This document shows, one piece after another, positions 42,042 to 50,289 of a stretch of 64,000 bases of DNA; position 1 is the stretch's first letter, and each line of letters begins with the position of its first letter. The translations under genes and the position numbers were made by a program. This stretch comes from Pseudomonas mucoides. Lineage in GTDB: Bacteria; Pseudomonadota; Gammaproteobacteria; Pseudomonadales; Pseudomonadaceae. The notes under the pieces are model-generated. The model saw only the letters and a list, made by a program, of their open reading frames with translations, was not told the DNA's origin and did not search any database. The stretch is taken from contig NZ_JACOPW010000008.1 in NCBI RefSeq assembly GCF_015461845.1, forward strand, positions 186,001 through 250,000. The letters are read 5' to 3'.

Positions 42042-42227
42042 GTGCCATTATTCTGCCTGTTTATGGCATTTATAGATGGAATAATCGCAGTTTTAATAAT
42101 TACTCTCCCGTTCATACCTCGTCCAAGTAAGCCGCTGAATAGGACAAAACTGGATCTTGCGCCTCATCATCCAGCCCAGCAAAGAATTGAATAAGTGCTA
42201 TTATTCTGGCAGTTAAGGCCAAATAAT
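42038..42227. promoter_or_regulatory. hipBA operator candidates, repeated
   Basis: ATAAGTGCCATTATTCTG (42038-42055) recurs at 42191-42208 with one change. Each is the left side of an inverted repeat: ATTATTCTGGC / GCCAAATAAT at 42200-42227, and ATTATTCTGCC / GGCATTTAT at 42047-42073. The second is 17 bases from the hipB start. Likely HipB-binding sites, so hipBA is autoregulated. Confidence 0.55.
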
Positions 42228-42243
42228 GTAGGAATAATGGTAC

Positions 42244-42714
42244 ATGGCAAAGAAGACAGCGCCCCTATTGCCGGCTGCGTCCAAGCTGCTTGCCGAGTTT
42301 GGCGAACGACTGAAACTCGCTCGGCTGCGTCGCAGGCTGACAGCCAAGCAAGTCGCCGAGAGAGCAGGCATGTCGCTAACGACGTTGCGCTCTCTTGAGT
42401 CCGGCGGATCAGGCGTGACGATGGGCGCTTATTTGTCAGTGATGCAGGTGCTGGGGCTGGAAAAAGACTTGAGCAAGGTCGCCGCAGCGGATGAGTTGGG
42501 GCGCCAACTGCAAGACGCGCAATTAGGCCCCGTAAAACGCCAACGAGCACGCAGCTTGCCCCTCGCGAAGGCGTCGCCGCCTATTCGTGAAACAGAGACG
42601 GAAGCCTTGGAAACACCGATATCCAAATCAGATCTTGCCGTTGACTTCCCTTTGAACACCCACTCTTTATCCAGATTGCTGACGAAGAAAAAACCTAAAC
42701 CTACGACGGATTAA
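42244..42714 (+). CDS. hipB: HipB-like XRE antitoxin
   Basis: 156 residues. Residues 15-75 are an XRE HTH (LKLARLRRRLTAKQVAERAG, MSLTTLRSLESGGSGVTMGA). The C-terminal 80 residues are charged and probably flexible, as needed for blocking HipA. It is followed by hipA after two bases. Start ATG 42244 with GGA nearby. Inverted-repeat operators lie immediately upstream. Longer than E. coli HipB (88 residues). Confidence 0.85.
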   Translation: MAKKTAPLLPAASKLLAEFGERLKLARLRRRLTAKQVAERAGMSLTTLRSLESGGSGVTMGAYLSVMQVLGLEKDLSKVAAADELGRQLQDAQLGPVKRQRARSLPLAKASPPIRETETEALETPISKSDLAVDFPLNTHSLSRLLTKKKPKPTTD

Positions 42715-42716
42715 AA

Positions 42717-43991
42717 ATGACACTGATCGCGGTGTATGCCGACTGGGAATCCTTGAACGGACCCCGACGCCTGGGATTTCTACATGCCAGAAAGGCTCGC
42801 ACCAGCAATGTGTTCGAGTTTGAGTACGATGCCGCCGCCTTAGCCGATCCCGAGTTGAACTTCACGTCGCTGGATCCCCGCATCGGCCTCTTTCAAGGGC
42901 GACAGTTTCCGGGTCAACATCAGTCACGGTTCGGCGTTTTTGCCGACTCAAGCCCGGATCGATGGGGTCAATTGTTGATGAAGCGGCGACTGGAGCGAGA
43001 TATCCGTGACGGGGCGGCTCCGGTAGGCACCAAGCTATACGAATCGGATTTCCTCCTGGGCGTTCATGACCTCTATCGAGTCGGGGCAATTCGATACAAG
43101 CTCAACGACGAAGGCAATTTTCTGGATGATTCTGATGGCTTGGCGGCTCCACCTTTTGTGGAATTGCGCGCATTGGAGGAGGCAAGTCGTGCGTTGGAGA
43201 ACGATCCAGATAACACCTCTCCCGATGGGCGCGAGTGGTTAAGGATGCTGATAGCACCCGGTGGTTCACTGGGGGGCGCCAGACCCAAGGCCAGCGTTGC
43301 CGACGAGCATGGTCATTTATGGATTGCGAAGTTCCCCAGCACTCGTGATGACTACGATGTCGGAGGCTGGGAAATGGTGGTGAATGCCTTGGCGAATCAT
43401 TGCGGGTTGCGTGTCGTAACCGGCAGAGCTCGTCGCTTCGCAAGCGATCATCACTGTTTCATGGTCAAGCGCTTCGACCGTACCGAAACGGGTGGCCGAC
43501 TACATTTCGCCTCAGCCATGACCATGACAGACCGTGTGGACGGTGACGATGCATCGGTAGGCGCCAGCTACCTTGAGTTGGCAGAAGTGCTCATGGAACA
43601 CGGTTCAGAACCCAACACAGATTTGCGCGAGCTGTGGTCACGTATCGTGTTCAACATCCTGGTCTCCAATACGGACGACCACATGCGCAACCATGGCTTT
43701 CTCCTTGACCCCGGGCGGGGCTGGCGTTTGTCTGATGCCTATGACATGAACCCTGTCGCACACTCCGATGGATTGAAGCTCAACATCACAGACGCCGACA
43801 ACGCACTGGACCTTGAACTCGCTCGAGAAGTGGCCGAATACTTTCGAGTCAACCGTGCGGATGCGGAAGAAATCATTGAGAGTTTCCAAGAGGCCGTCAG
43901 CCAATGGCCAACACTGGCCAGCGCATTGGGACTGTCGAGGCGCGAACAAGACAACATGGCGCCAGCGTTTCGCCTCTCAGGCAATCGCTGA
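42717..43991 (+). CDS. hipA: HipA-family serine/threonine kinase toxin
   Basis: 424 residues. N-terminal subdomain contains FGVFADSSPDRWGQLLMKRR. The kinase core has SLGGARPKASV, a Lys in LWIAKFPS, the catalytic loop SNTDDHMRNHGFLL (residues 317-330) and LSDAYDMNP as metal-binding motif. Known relatives phosphorylate aminoacyl-tRNA synthetases and stop growth. Two bases after hipB and clearly paired. The 3' end lies 28 bases before a DUF1493 remnant, so the pair interrupts an older locus. Confidence 0.92.
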   Translation: MTLIAVYADWESLNGPRRLGFLHARKARTSNVFEFEYDAAALADPELNFTSLDPRIGLFQGRQFPGQHQSRFGVFADSSPDRWGQLLMKRRLERDIRDGAAPVGTKLYESDFLLGVHDLYRVGAIRYKLNDEGNFLDDSDGLAAPPFVELRALEEASRALENDPDNTSPDGREWLRMLIAPGGSLGGARPKASVADEHGHLWIAKFPSTRDDYDVGGWEMVVNALANHCGLRVVTGRARRFASDHHCFMVKRFDRTETGGRLHFASAMTMTDRVDGDDASVGASYLELAEVLMEHGSEPNTDLRELWSRIVFNILVSNTDDHMRNHGFLLDPGRGWRLSDAYDMNPVAHSDGLKLNITDADNALDLELAREVAEYFRVNRADAEEIIESFQEAVSQWPTLASALGLSRREQDNMAPAFRLSGNR

Positions 43992-44019
43992 GGAGAGGCG
44001 TGCACATCCAGTCGCCCTG

Positions 44020-44184
44020 GTCTTCGAGCAATTCGGCTATCGCTACTTCCAGCCCGAAGGCTACGATGTGTCCCTCAAACGCAAAGCCAAGGGACGTGGC
44101 GTCAAACTGCCGCTGACCATCGCAATGCTCTATCAGGCCATCAAGGCCCAACGCTGGGACACTCAGACGCTAGAAGACCTCTAA
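44020..44184 (+). pseudogene. 3' remnant of a second DUF1493 gene
   Basis: 55 codons ending at a TAA at 44184. FGYRYFQPEGYDVSLKRKAK and MLYQAIKAQRWDTQTLEDL match the C-terminal half of the intact DUF1493 gene at 41676. The N-terminal half is missing, and hipA ends just before it. Reads as the far side of an insertion or of a recombination between two copies. Confidence 0.75.
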
Positions 44185-44215
44185 CGTCCGCAGCGCACAC
44201 CTATAAGGACATAGC

Positions 44216-45082
44216 GTGGACGTATTGATGGGTTTACTGGCTGCCTTGCTGTGGGGCGGTACGGATTTTCTGGTGGGTTTGAACGCCCGTGCGGTCGGCG
44301 TTAAACGCGCGGTGTACTTCGGTCAGGCGTTGGGTTTCAGCATCATGAGCGTGCTGTTGATTGCCTTTCCTGCCTTTATTCTCAAATCGTTGTCGGCATC
44401 GCTCGACGTCTGGTTGTTCGGCATTGTCGCCGCTGTGCTCACCGTGTCCGGCGCCTTGGCGTTGTCCAAGGCATTCGCCCTCGGCAAAGCATCTATCGTC
44501 GCGCCGCTGGTGACCTCCTACGGCGTAGTCACTACGCTGCTGTCCTGGGCCGCGGGTGAACAGATCAATCTGATCCAGTCATTGTGCATCGCGCTCTGCG
44601 TGATCGGGGTCATCCTTTCCAGCATCCACGCCGATTCAAAGCTTCCACACAACCCTCAGGCCAGCAGCTCGATTGCCTATGCACTTCTGGCGGCGGTTTT
44701 TTATGGCACCAGTTTTTGGCTGCAAGGCCACTTCGTTCTTCCGGTGCTTGGACCGGTGACGATGCTTTGGCTTGCCTATCTGGTGGGGCTGGTCGTGCTG
44801 GTATTGATGGTGTTGAAGATCAAGGACGGCTTGAAAATTCCGCCGTTGAAAAACTGCATGACCTTGACCGGTGCCAGCCTGATGAACCTCGGCGGATTCT
44901 TCTCTTTCGCCTGGGGCGCAGTGGCGGGGTCGGTTTCGGTGGTGACGGTGATCAGCACACTGTCCGGTGGAATTGCCGCCATTCTGGGCTATGTGTTCTT
45001 CAAGGAAAGACTGGCGAAGGTGCAGGTGCTGGGTGTCGTGTTGGTCCTGGTTGGCGCGTTCGTGCTGCATCTGAAAACCTGA
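44216..45082 (+). CDS. EamA-family (DMT) transporter
   Basis: 288 residues, ten predicted membrane helices in two five-helix EamA repeats (MDVLMGLLAALLWGGTDFLV and LAAVFYGTSFWLQGHF). The start is a GTG at 44216 with AAGGA six bases upstream. Inner-membrane transporter of the drug/metabolite superfamily; substrate unknown. Ends just before a terminator shared with the convergent pckA. Confidence 0.9.
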   Translation: MDVLMGLLAALLWGGTDFLVGLNARAVGVKRAVYFGQALGFSIMSVLLIAFPAFILKSLSASLDVWLFGIVAAVLTVSGALALSKAFALGKASIVAPLVTSYGVVTTLLSWAAGEQINLIQSLCIALCVIGVILSSIHADSKLPHNPQASSSIAYALLAAVFYGTSFWLQGHFVLPVLGPVTMLWLAYLVGLVVLVLMVLKIKDGLKIPPLKNCMTLTGASLMNLGGFFSFAWGAVAGSVSVVTVISTLSGGIAAILGYVFFKERLAKVQVLGVVLVLVGAFVLHLKT

Positions 45083-45094
45083 AACAGCGCCCAC

Positions 45095-45123
45095 AAAAAA
45101 GCCGCCCCAGAGGGCGGCTTTCT
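45095..45123. terminator. Bidirectional terminator
   Basis: AAAGCCGCCC / GGGCGGCTTT around CAGAG between the convergent EamA and pckA genes. Confidence 0.88.
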
Positions 45124-45140
45124 TATTATCAAACCAACAC

Positions 45141-46682
45141 TTACAACTTAGGCCCGGCAGCCTTGATCGCGTCGCTCACTTCAAACTTCTTGAAGTTCTC
45201 GACAAACAATCCAGCCAGTGCTTTAGCGGCTTCATCGTAAGCAGCCTTGTCAGCCCAGGTGTTACGTGGGTTCAACAGGCCAGTCTCAACGCCCGGTACA
45301 ACCAACGGCACGTCGAGGTTGATGGTGTCGAGGTGTTCGGTTTCAGCACCGATCAACGCGCCGCTCTGGATCGCTGCAATCACGCCACGGGTGGTCGGGA
45401 TGTTGAAGCGCTTGCCAACGCCGTAGCCGCCACCGGTCCAGCCAGTGTTGACCAGGTAAACCTTGGAGCCGAAGCCGCGGATGCGCTTGATCAGCAGTTC
45501 TGCGTATTCGCCAGCCGGACGCGGGAAGAACGGTGCGCCGAAGCAGGTGGAGAAGGTCGACTTGATGCCGCTGCCGGAACCCATTTCGGTCGAGCCCACC
45601 AGTGCGGTGTAGCCAGACAGGAAGTGGTACGCCGCTTGTTCTTCGCTGAGGATCGACACTGGCGGCAGCACGCCGGTCAGGTCGCAGGTCAGGAAGATCA
45701 CAGCGTTTGGCTCGCCACCGAGGTTCTTCTCGGAACGCTTGGCAACGTGCTCCAGCGGATAGGCTGCGCGGCTGTTCTGGGTCAGGCTGACGTCAGCGTA
45801 GTCGGCGTGCTTGGCGTCATCGATAACGACGTTTTCCAGGACTGCGCCGTGCTTGATGGCTTTCCAGATGACCGGCTCGTTCTTCTCGGACAAGTCGATG
45901 CACTTGGCATAGCAACCGCCTTCGATGTTGAACACCACGCCCTCGCCCCAGCCGTGCTCGTCGTCACCGATCAGGTAACGGCTTTCGTCGGCCGACAGGG
46001 TGGTTTTACCGGTCCCGGACAGACCGAAGAACAGGGTCACGTCGCCTGCTTCGCCGATGTTGGCAGCGCAGTGCATTGGCAGCACGTCGGAAGCCGGCAG
46101 CAGGAAGTTCTGCACGGAGAACATGGCTTTCTTCATTTCACCGGCGTAACGCATGCCGGCGATCAGCACTTTCTTCTGTGCGAAGTTGATGATCACGCAA
46201 CCATCGGAGTTGGTGCCGTCACGCTCAGGCACGCATTCGAAGTTGGCGACGTTGAGCACCTGCCACTCATCACGGCCAGCCGGGTTGTACTGGGCCGGGT
46301 TGATGAACAGGCAACGACCGAACAGGTTCTGCCAGGCAGTCTGGGTGGTCATTTTCACGGCCAGGTAGTGATCGGCCGATGCGCCTACATGCACGTGGGA
46401 AACGAAATGCTCTTGCGCGTTGTTGAACGCCTCGACGCGGTCCCACAGGGCATCGAACTTGTCGGCCGGGAACTTGCGGTTGATCGGGCCCCAGGCGATA
46501 GCGGCCTGAGTGGTCGGCTCGTCAACGATGAAACGGTCGACTGGCGAACGGCCGGTACGGTGACCGGTGCGAACAACCAGCGCGCCGGTATCGGCAAGCT
46601 CGCCTTCACCGCGATTCAGGGCTTCTTTAACCAGATCATCAACACTCAGATCGGTGTACACGGCGTTATTGGCTTGCGTCAT
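45141..46682 (-). CDS. pckA: Phosphoenolpyruvate carboxykinase (ATP)
   Basis: 513 residues from MTQANNAVYTD (46682), which has GGGGAA before it; a start at 46694 lacks a site. P-loop GLSGTGKTTLSADESR and the metal Asp region ENVVIDDAKHADYAD are intact, with GEMKKAMFSVQNF as well. It converts oxaloacetate and ATP to phosphoenolpyruvate, the first step of gluconeogenesis. Neighbours hslO and hslR follow in the same order as in P. aeruginosa. Confidence 0.97.
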   Translation of the reverse strand: MTQANNAVYTDLSVDDLVKEALNRGEGELADTGALVVRTGHRTGRSPVDRFIVDEPTTQAAIAWGPINRKFPADKFDALWDRVEAFNNAQEHFVSHVHVGASADHYLAVKMTTQTAWQNLFGRCLFINPAQYNPAGRDEWQVLNVANFECVPERDGTNSDGCVIINFAQKKVLIAGMRYAGEMKKAMFSVQNFLLPASDVLPMHCAANIGEAGDVTLFFGLSGTGKTTLSADESRYLIGDDEHGWGEGVVFNIEGGCYAKCIDLSEKNEPVIWKAIKHGAVLENVVIDDAKHADYADVSLTQNSRAAYPLEHVAKRSEKNLGGEPNAVIFLTCDLTGVLPPVSILSEEQAAYHFLSGYTALVGSTEMGSGSGIKSTFSTCFGAPFFPRPAGEYAELLIKRIRGFGSKVYLVNTGWTGGGYGVGKRFNIPTTRGVIAAIQSGALIGAETEHLDTINLDVPLVVPGVETGLLNPRNTWADKAAYDEAAKALAGLFVENFKKFEVSDAIKAAGPKL

Positions 46683-46862
46683 GAGGTTCCCCATCGGCCA
46701 GTGGCCGAGTGCTCCAAACGTTTTGTAGTAGAAAGTCGTGCACTACTACCGCGAGAAAAAGTGGGCCGGATTATGCCAGAAAAGCCCAAAAAGAGTAGGG
46801 CCCTCCCGTCGTAACGGCGTAATACCGGCGCTAACCAGTGAATTTACCTGCGCTGAACCGTT

Positions 46863-47765
46863 TTAGTGACGGGTATCTGACGGCGTGTCGACGCCCGCTC
46901 CGGCGAATAATTGAGCGATATCGGCGGCATCGAACAGGTAGCGCTGATTGCAAAACTGACAATCGATCTCGATGTTGCCACCGTGTTCGACGACTAGGTT
47001 TTGCGCATCCGCCACCCCCAGACTGACCAGGGCATTGGCGGAACGTTCGCGGGAGCAGCTGCAACGGAAGCGCAGTTTCTGCACGTCGAACAGGCGCACC
47101 TGCTCTTCGTGGTAGAGGCGATGGAGCACGGTTTCGTTGTCCAGACTCAGCAGCTCATCCGCGGTCAGGGTGCTACCCAGCGCGGTGATGTGCTGCCAGC
47201 TGGCGGCGCGTTCTTCTTCATCTTTCAAACGGTCTGCGGGCAATTGCTGCAACAGCAGGCCACGGGCACGGCGGCCATCGGCGTACAGCCAGAAGCGCGT
47301 ACCGACCTGTTGGGACATGACGAAATAATTGGTGAAGCACTCGGACAGGGTTTCGCCGTCGAGGTCGACGATGCCTTGGTAGCGCTGACCGTGGGTCGGG
47401 TCGACCGTCAGCGCCAGGACGCCGTTCGGCATCAGGTCGGCGAGCGTCGCGTCAGGGGCGATCTGGTCAGCTTCGTAACGGGCCAGGCCGCGAATATCGC
47501 GCTCACTGGAGCACTCGATCATCAGCAGCGGGATCGGGCCGTCGGAACGGGCCTGAAGGATCAGCAAGCCATCGAACTTCAGCGCGCCGACCAGCAGAGA
47601 GGCGGCCGCCATCAGTTCGCCGAGCAGTTGCTGGACCGGTTCCGGATAGGCGTGCTTGGCCAGGACTTCGGCGTAGCTGAGCTCCAACGAGACCAGCTCG
47701 CCACGGGTGTCGCTGTCATCGAAGATGAAGCGTTGGGTGAAGTCGTTATCCGGTAGGTCGGTCAT
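46863..47765 (-). CDS. hslO: Redox-regulated chaperone Hsp33
   Basis: 300 residues. The four zinc cysteines are visible as FRCSC and DCQFC in the C-terminal 65 residues. The N-terminal beta domain includes FQLILQARSDGPIPLLMIECS-like sequence. Oxidation of the Cys cluster turns it into a holdase that protects proteins under oxidative stress. It ends 181 bases upstream of pckA, in the same direction. Confidence 0.96.
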   Translation of the reverse strand: MTDLPDNDFTQRFIFDDSDTRGELVSLELSYAEVLAKHAYPEPVQQLLGELMAAASLLVGALKFDGLLILQARSDGPIPLLMIECSSERDIRGLARYEADQIAPDATLADLMPNGVLALTVDPTHGQRYQGIVDLDGETLSECFTNYFVMSQQVGTRFWLYADGRRARGLLLQQLPADRLKDEEERAASWQHITALGSTLTADELLSLDNETVLHRLYHEEQVRLFDVQKLRFRCSCSRERSANALVSLGVADAQNLVVEHGGNIEIDCQFCNQRYLFDAADIAQLFAGAGVDTPSDTRH

Positions 47766-47888
47766 AGGTCTGGGTATCTGAATGGGTGAAGATGGGGTTC
47801 AACGGTCAAAAATCGCGTGTGCTCGGCATGGCCGGTATTTTATGAACAATCCGGGGGTAGTTCCAAGCAAGGTGGAACGTCCGCCGGT

Positions 47889-48038
47889 ATGGGCTCTCGC
47901 GATTTTGCGTCTCTGGCACTGCTGACCTTCTGGTTATGGCCTACAGGTCAGAGGCTGTGTGTGATTTTCGACGAGCGGCTGTTTGTCCGCTCGATGCGCC
48001 GCTGGCGAATCACCCGATATGGTTACTCGATCAGGTAA
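47889..48038 (+). CDS. Doubtful small membrane-like peptide gene
   Basis: 49 residues: MGSRDFASLALLTFWLWPTG then a basic RSMRRWRITRYGYSIR tail. P. aeruginosa also has a hypothetical gene at this place between hslO and hslR. No good ribosome-binding site. The gap 47766-48181 otherwise contains only the REP pair. Confidence 0.25.
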   Translation: MGSRDFASLALLTFWLWPTGQRLCVIFDERLFVRSMRRWRITRYGYSIR

Positions 48039-48089
48039 TTGCAAGTCTTGCCTGTGGATAAGCTGGCCTCAGGCGAGTGCTGCGCACTC

Positions 48090-48174
48090 GATCGCGGGCA
48101 AGTCGAATCGTCGCACCGCACGCTCCCACAGTAGACCGCATATCCCTGTGGGAGCGGGTTTGCCCGCGATGGCT
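48090..48174. repeat. REP palindrome pair
   Basis: GATCGCGGGCAAG...CTCCCACAG and its inverse CTGTGGGAGCGGG...CCCGCGATGG, between the small doubtful gene and hslR. Confidence 0.75.
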
Positions 48175-48181
48175 GTATAAC

Positions 48182-48589
48182 TCACTCGTCGTTGCTGCTG
48201 CCCCGAAACTTGAACAGATCCCGGCGCTGTTTCTTGCTCGGCTTGCCATCGGTGGTCATCCCCAACGCACCCGCCTTGCGCTGGGCCGCGGCGTTTTCGC
48301 GCTTGGCGATGCTGGCCTCGGTTTCGGCATACAGTGTCTGGGCCTCCGGCGCGCCACGGCGAACGATCGACAAGGCCTGAACCACCACCGTGCGCTCTTC
48401 GAAACCTGCGCGAATCACAAATTCGTCGCCTACTCTTGGCTCCTTGCCCGGCTTGCAGCGCTCGCCGCGGCAATGCACCTTGCCGCTTTCAATCGCAGCC
48501 TTGGCCAAGGCTCGGGTTTTGTAAAAACGCGCGGCCCACAACCATTTATCGAGACGGACTTTGTCGTCCTCTTCGTTTTTTTGTGCCAT
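48182..48589 (-). CDS. hslR: RNA-binding heat shock protein Hsp15
   Basis: 135 residues. The S4 domain (VRLDKWLWAARFYKTRALAKAA, GKVHCRGERCKPG) binds RNA, and the C-terminal 40 residues are basic (KKQRRDLFKF). In E. coli it rescues stalled 50S subunits that carry nascent chains. It lies near hslO as in other gammaproteobacteria. Confidence 0.94.
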   Translation of the reverse strand: MAQKNEEDDKVRLDKWLWAARFYKTRALAKAAIESGKVHCRGERCKPGKEPRVGDEFVIRAGFEERTVVVQALSIVRRGAPEAQTLYAETEASIAKRENAAAQRKAGALGMTTDGKPSKKQRRDLFKFRGSSNDE

Positions 48590-48668
48590 GGGATTTCCTC
48601 ATTCTGAAATATTGGTGAACTGTACTACTGTTTCAGTCGCACCAAGAATTGCACCGGCGCGGATTACA

Positions 48669-48809
48669 ATGCATGCATTCCAGAACCTCCTCGGAGGGCT
48701 GGAAATCCGGGCCGTAGATATCTGTCGCCTTTTAACCATTATTCTGCGTGAATACCGCGAATTCGGCCGCTTGCGGGCCGTGCGGTTTCTACCGGTTGAG
48801 CAACTTTGA
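48669..48809 (+). CDS. rimA: Small protein, probable RimA
   Basis: 46 residues: MHAFQNLLGGLEIRAVDICR, then LLTIILREYREFGRLRAVRF. The stop TGA overlaps the TTG start of rimB, so it is translationally coupled. Position first in rimABK and its size match the regulator RimA described for P. fluorescens SBW25, which modulates RimK. No strong Shine-Dalgarno sequence is visible. The name depends mainly on position. Confidence 0.6.
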   Translation: MHAFQNLLGGLEIRAVDICRLLTIILREYREFGRLRAVRFLPVEQL

Positions 48810-49285
48810 AGACATTTGATCATTTGACCGTTGTCGGTCTGCGCGAGTGGGTGGCGCTCCCTGATTTGGGAGTCGCGGGCCTGCGGGCAAAAATCGACAC
48901 CGGTGCCAGTACCTCCAGCCTGCATGCCACCGACATCGAGCCGTTCGAGCGCGATGGCGAGCAGTGGGTTCGCTTCACCGCGCACTTGGGCACGGTGGTG
49001 CAATTGCGTCATCGACGCTGTGAAGCACCGCTGGTGACGATGAAAACCATTAAAAGCTCCAACGGCCACGCGCAGAAGCGCTACGTGGTCAGTACCACCC
49101 TGGCCCTCGGTGATCGGGTCTGGAAGGTTGAGTTCACGCTCGCCTGCCGCAAATCCATGCGTTATCGCCTGTTACTCGGTTCCAAAGCCCTGATTCACGG
49201 CCAACTGGTGGTCAATCCGGGCATCAAGTACGTACAAGACAAGCCGGTGTTCCCGGTATCTACCTCTTCCACAGGTGTTGCATGA
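48806..49285 (+). CDS. rimB: RimB, retropepsin-like ATP-dependent zinc protease family
   Basis: 159 residues from a TTG at 48806. The IDTGASTSSLHA motif (residues 30-41) is an aspartic-protease-type DTGA active site. The rest (RHRRCEAPLVTMKT, SMRYRLLLGSKALIHG) matches the family annotated as ATP-dependent zinc protease. In P. fluorescens it is part of the rimABK pathway acting on the glutamate tail of ribosomal protein S6. It overlaps rimK by four bases. Confidence 0.85.
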   Translation: MKTFDHLTVVGLREWVALPDLGVAGLRAKIDTGASTSSLHATDIEPFERDGEQWVRFTAHLGTVVQLRHRRCEAPLVTMKTIKSSNGHAQKRYVVSTTLALGDRVWKVEFTLACRKSMRYRLLLGSKALIHGQLVVNPGIKYVQDKPVFPVSTSSTGVA

Positions 49286-50187
49286 AGATCGCTGTGCTGT
49301 CGCGGAATCCGCGTCTGTATTCCACTCGTCGTCTGGTTGAAGCCGGTACCGAGCGTGGCCACGAAATGGTGGTGATCGACACCCTGCGCGCCTACATGAA
49401 CATTGCCAGCCACAAGCCGCAGATCCACTACCGCGGCAAGCCGCTGGAAGGGTTCGATGCGGTGATCCCCCGGATCGGTGCGTCGGTAACGTTCTATGGC
49501 TGCGCGGTGTTGCGTCAGTTTGAAATGATGGGCGTGTTTCCGCTCAATGAATCGGTGGCCATTGCCCGCTCGCGGGACAAACTGCGCTCGCTGCAATTGC
49601 TGTCACGTCGCGGGATCGGTTTGCCGGTAACCGGGTTCGCGCACTCCCCGGATGACATTCCCGACCTGATCGACATGGTCAACGGCGCTCCGCTGGTGAT
49701 CAAGGTGCTGGAAGGCACCCAAGGCATCGGCGTGGTGTTGTGTGAAACCGCGACGGCGGCGGAGTCGGTGATCGAAGCGTTCATGGGCCTGAAGCAGAAC
49801 ATCATGGTCCAGGAATACATCAAGGAAGCCGGCGGCGCGGACATCCGTTGTTTCGTGGTCGGTGACAAGGTGATTGCGGCGATGAAGCGCCAGGCCAAGC
49901 CTGGGGAGTTTCGCTCCAACCTGCATCGGGGTGGCAGCGCCAGCCTGATCAAGATCACCCCGGAAGAACGTATGACTGCATTGCGTGCGGCGAAGGTGAT
50001 GGGCCTGGCGGTGGCGGGTGTGGATATCTTGCGTTCGAATCACGGGCCGCTGGTGATGGAAGTGAATTCGTCACCGGGTCTGGAAGGGATCGAGACCACC
50101 ACCGGGAAGAATGTGGCGGGGATCATCATTGAGCATCTGGAGAAGAATGGTGGGCCGAATATGACGCGCACCAAAGGCAAGGGATAA
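49282..50187 (+). CDS. rimK: Ribosomal protein S6--glutamate ligase RimK
   Basis: 301 residues, ATP-grasp fold: VIDTLRAYMNIASHKPQIHY, PLVIKVLEGTQGIGVVLCET, VQEYIKEAGGADIRCFVVGD and VMEVNSSPGLEGIE. It adds glutamate residues to the C-terminus of ribosomal protein S6 and changes translation of regulatory targets. Last gene of rimABK, coupled with rimB; followed by the tandem repeat at 50192-50289. Confidence 0.97.
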   Translation: MKIAVLSRNPRLYSTRRLVEAGTERGHEMVVIDTLRAYMNIASHKPQIHYRGKPLEGFDAVIPRIGASVTFYGCAVLRQFEMMGVFPLNESVAIARSRDKLRSLQLLSRRGIGLPVTGFAHSPDDIPDLIDMVNGAPLVIKVLEGTQGIGVVLCETATAAESVIEAFMGLKQNIMVQEYIKEAGGADIRCFVVGDKVIAAMKRQAKPGEFRSNLHRGGSASLIKITPEERMTALRAAKVMGLAVAGVDILRSNHGPLVMEVNSSPGLEGIETTTGKNVAGIIIEHLEKNGGPNMTRTKGKG

Positions 50188-50191
50188 AAAA

Positions 50192-50289
50192 GCAGCTTTA
50201 AGCGGCAAGTTTCAAGCTGCAAGTAAAAAGCGGATTTGCTTTTCGCTTGAAGCTTGAAGCTTGAAGCTTGAAGCTTGAAGCTGCTGCTA
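50192..50289. repeat. GCTTGAA heptamer array with inverted flanks
   Basis: Five exact copies of GCTTGAA occupy 50245-50279. AGCAGCTTTAAG on the left and CTTGAAGCTGCT on the right are inverted repeats (11 of 12), so the whole can fold as a hairpin between convergent rimK and envZ. It covers the last bases of the envZ coding sequence. Confidence 0.75.

Noticed and set aside
50245..50279. CRISPR-like array
   Set aside because: Repeats are only seven bases long and contiguous, without spacers or cas genes.
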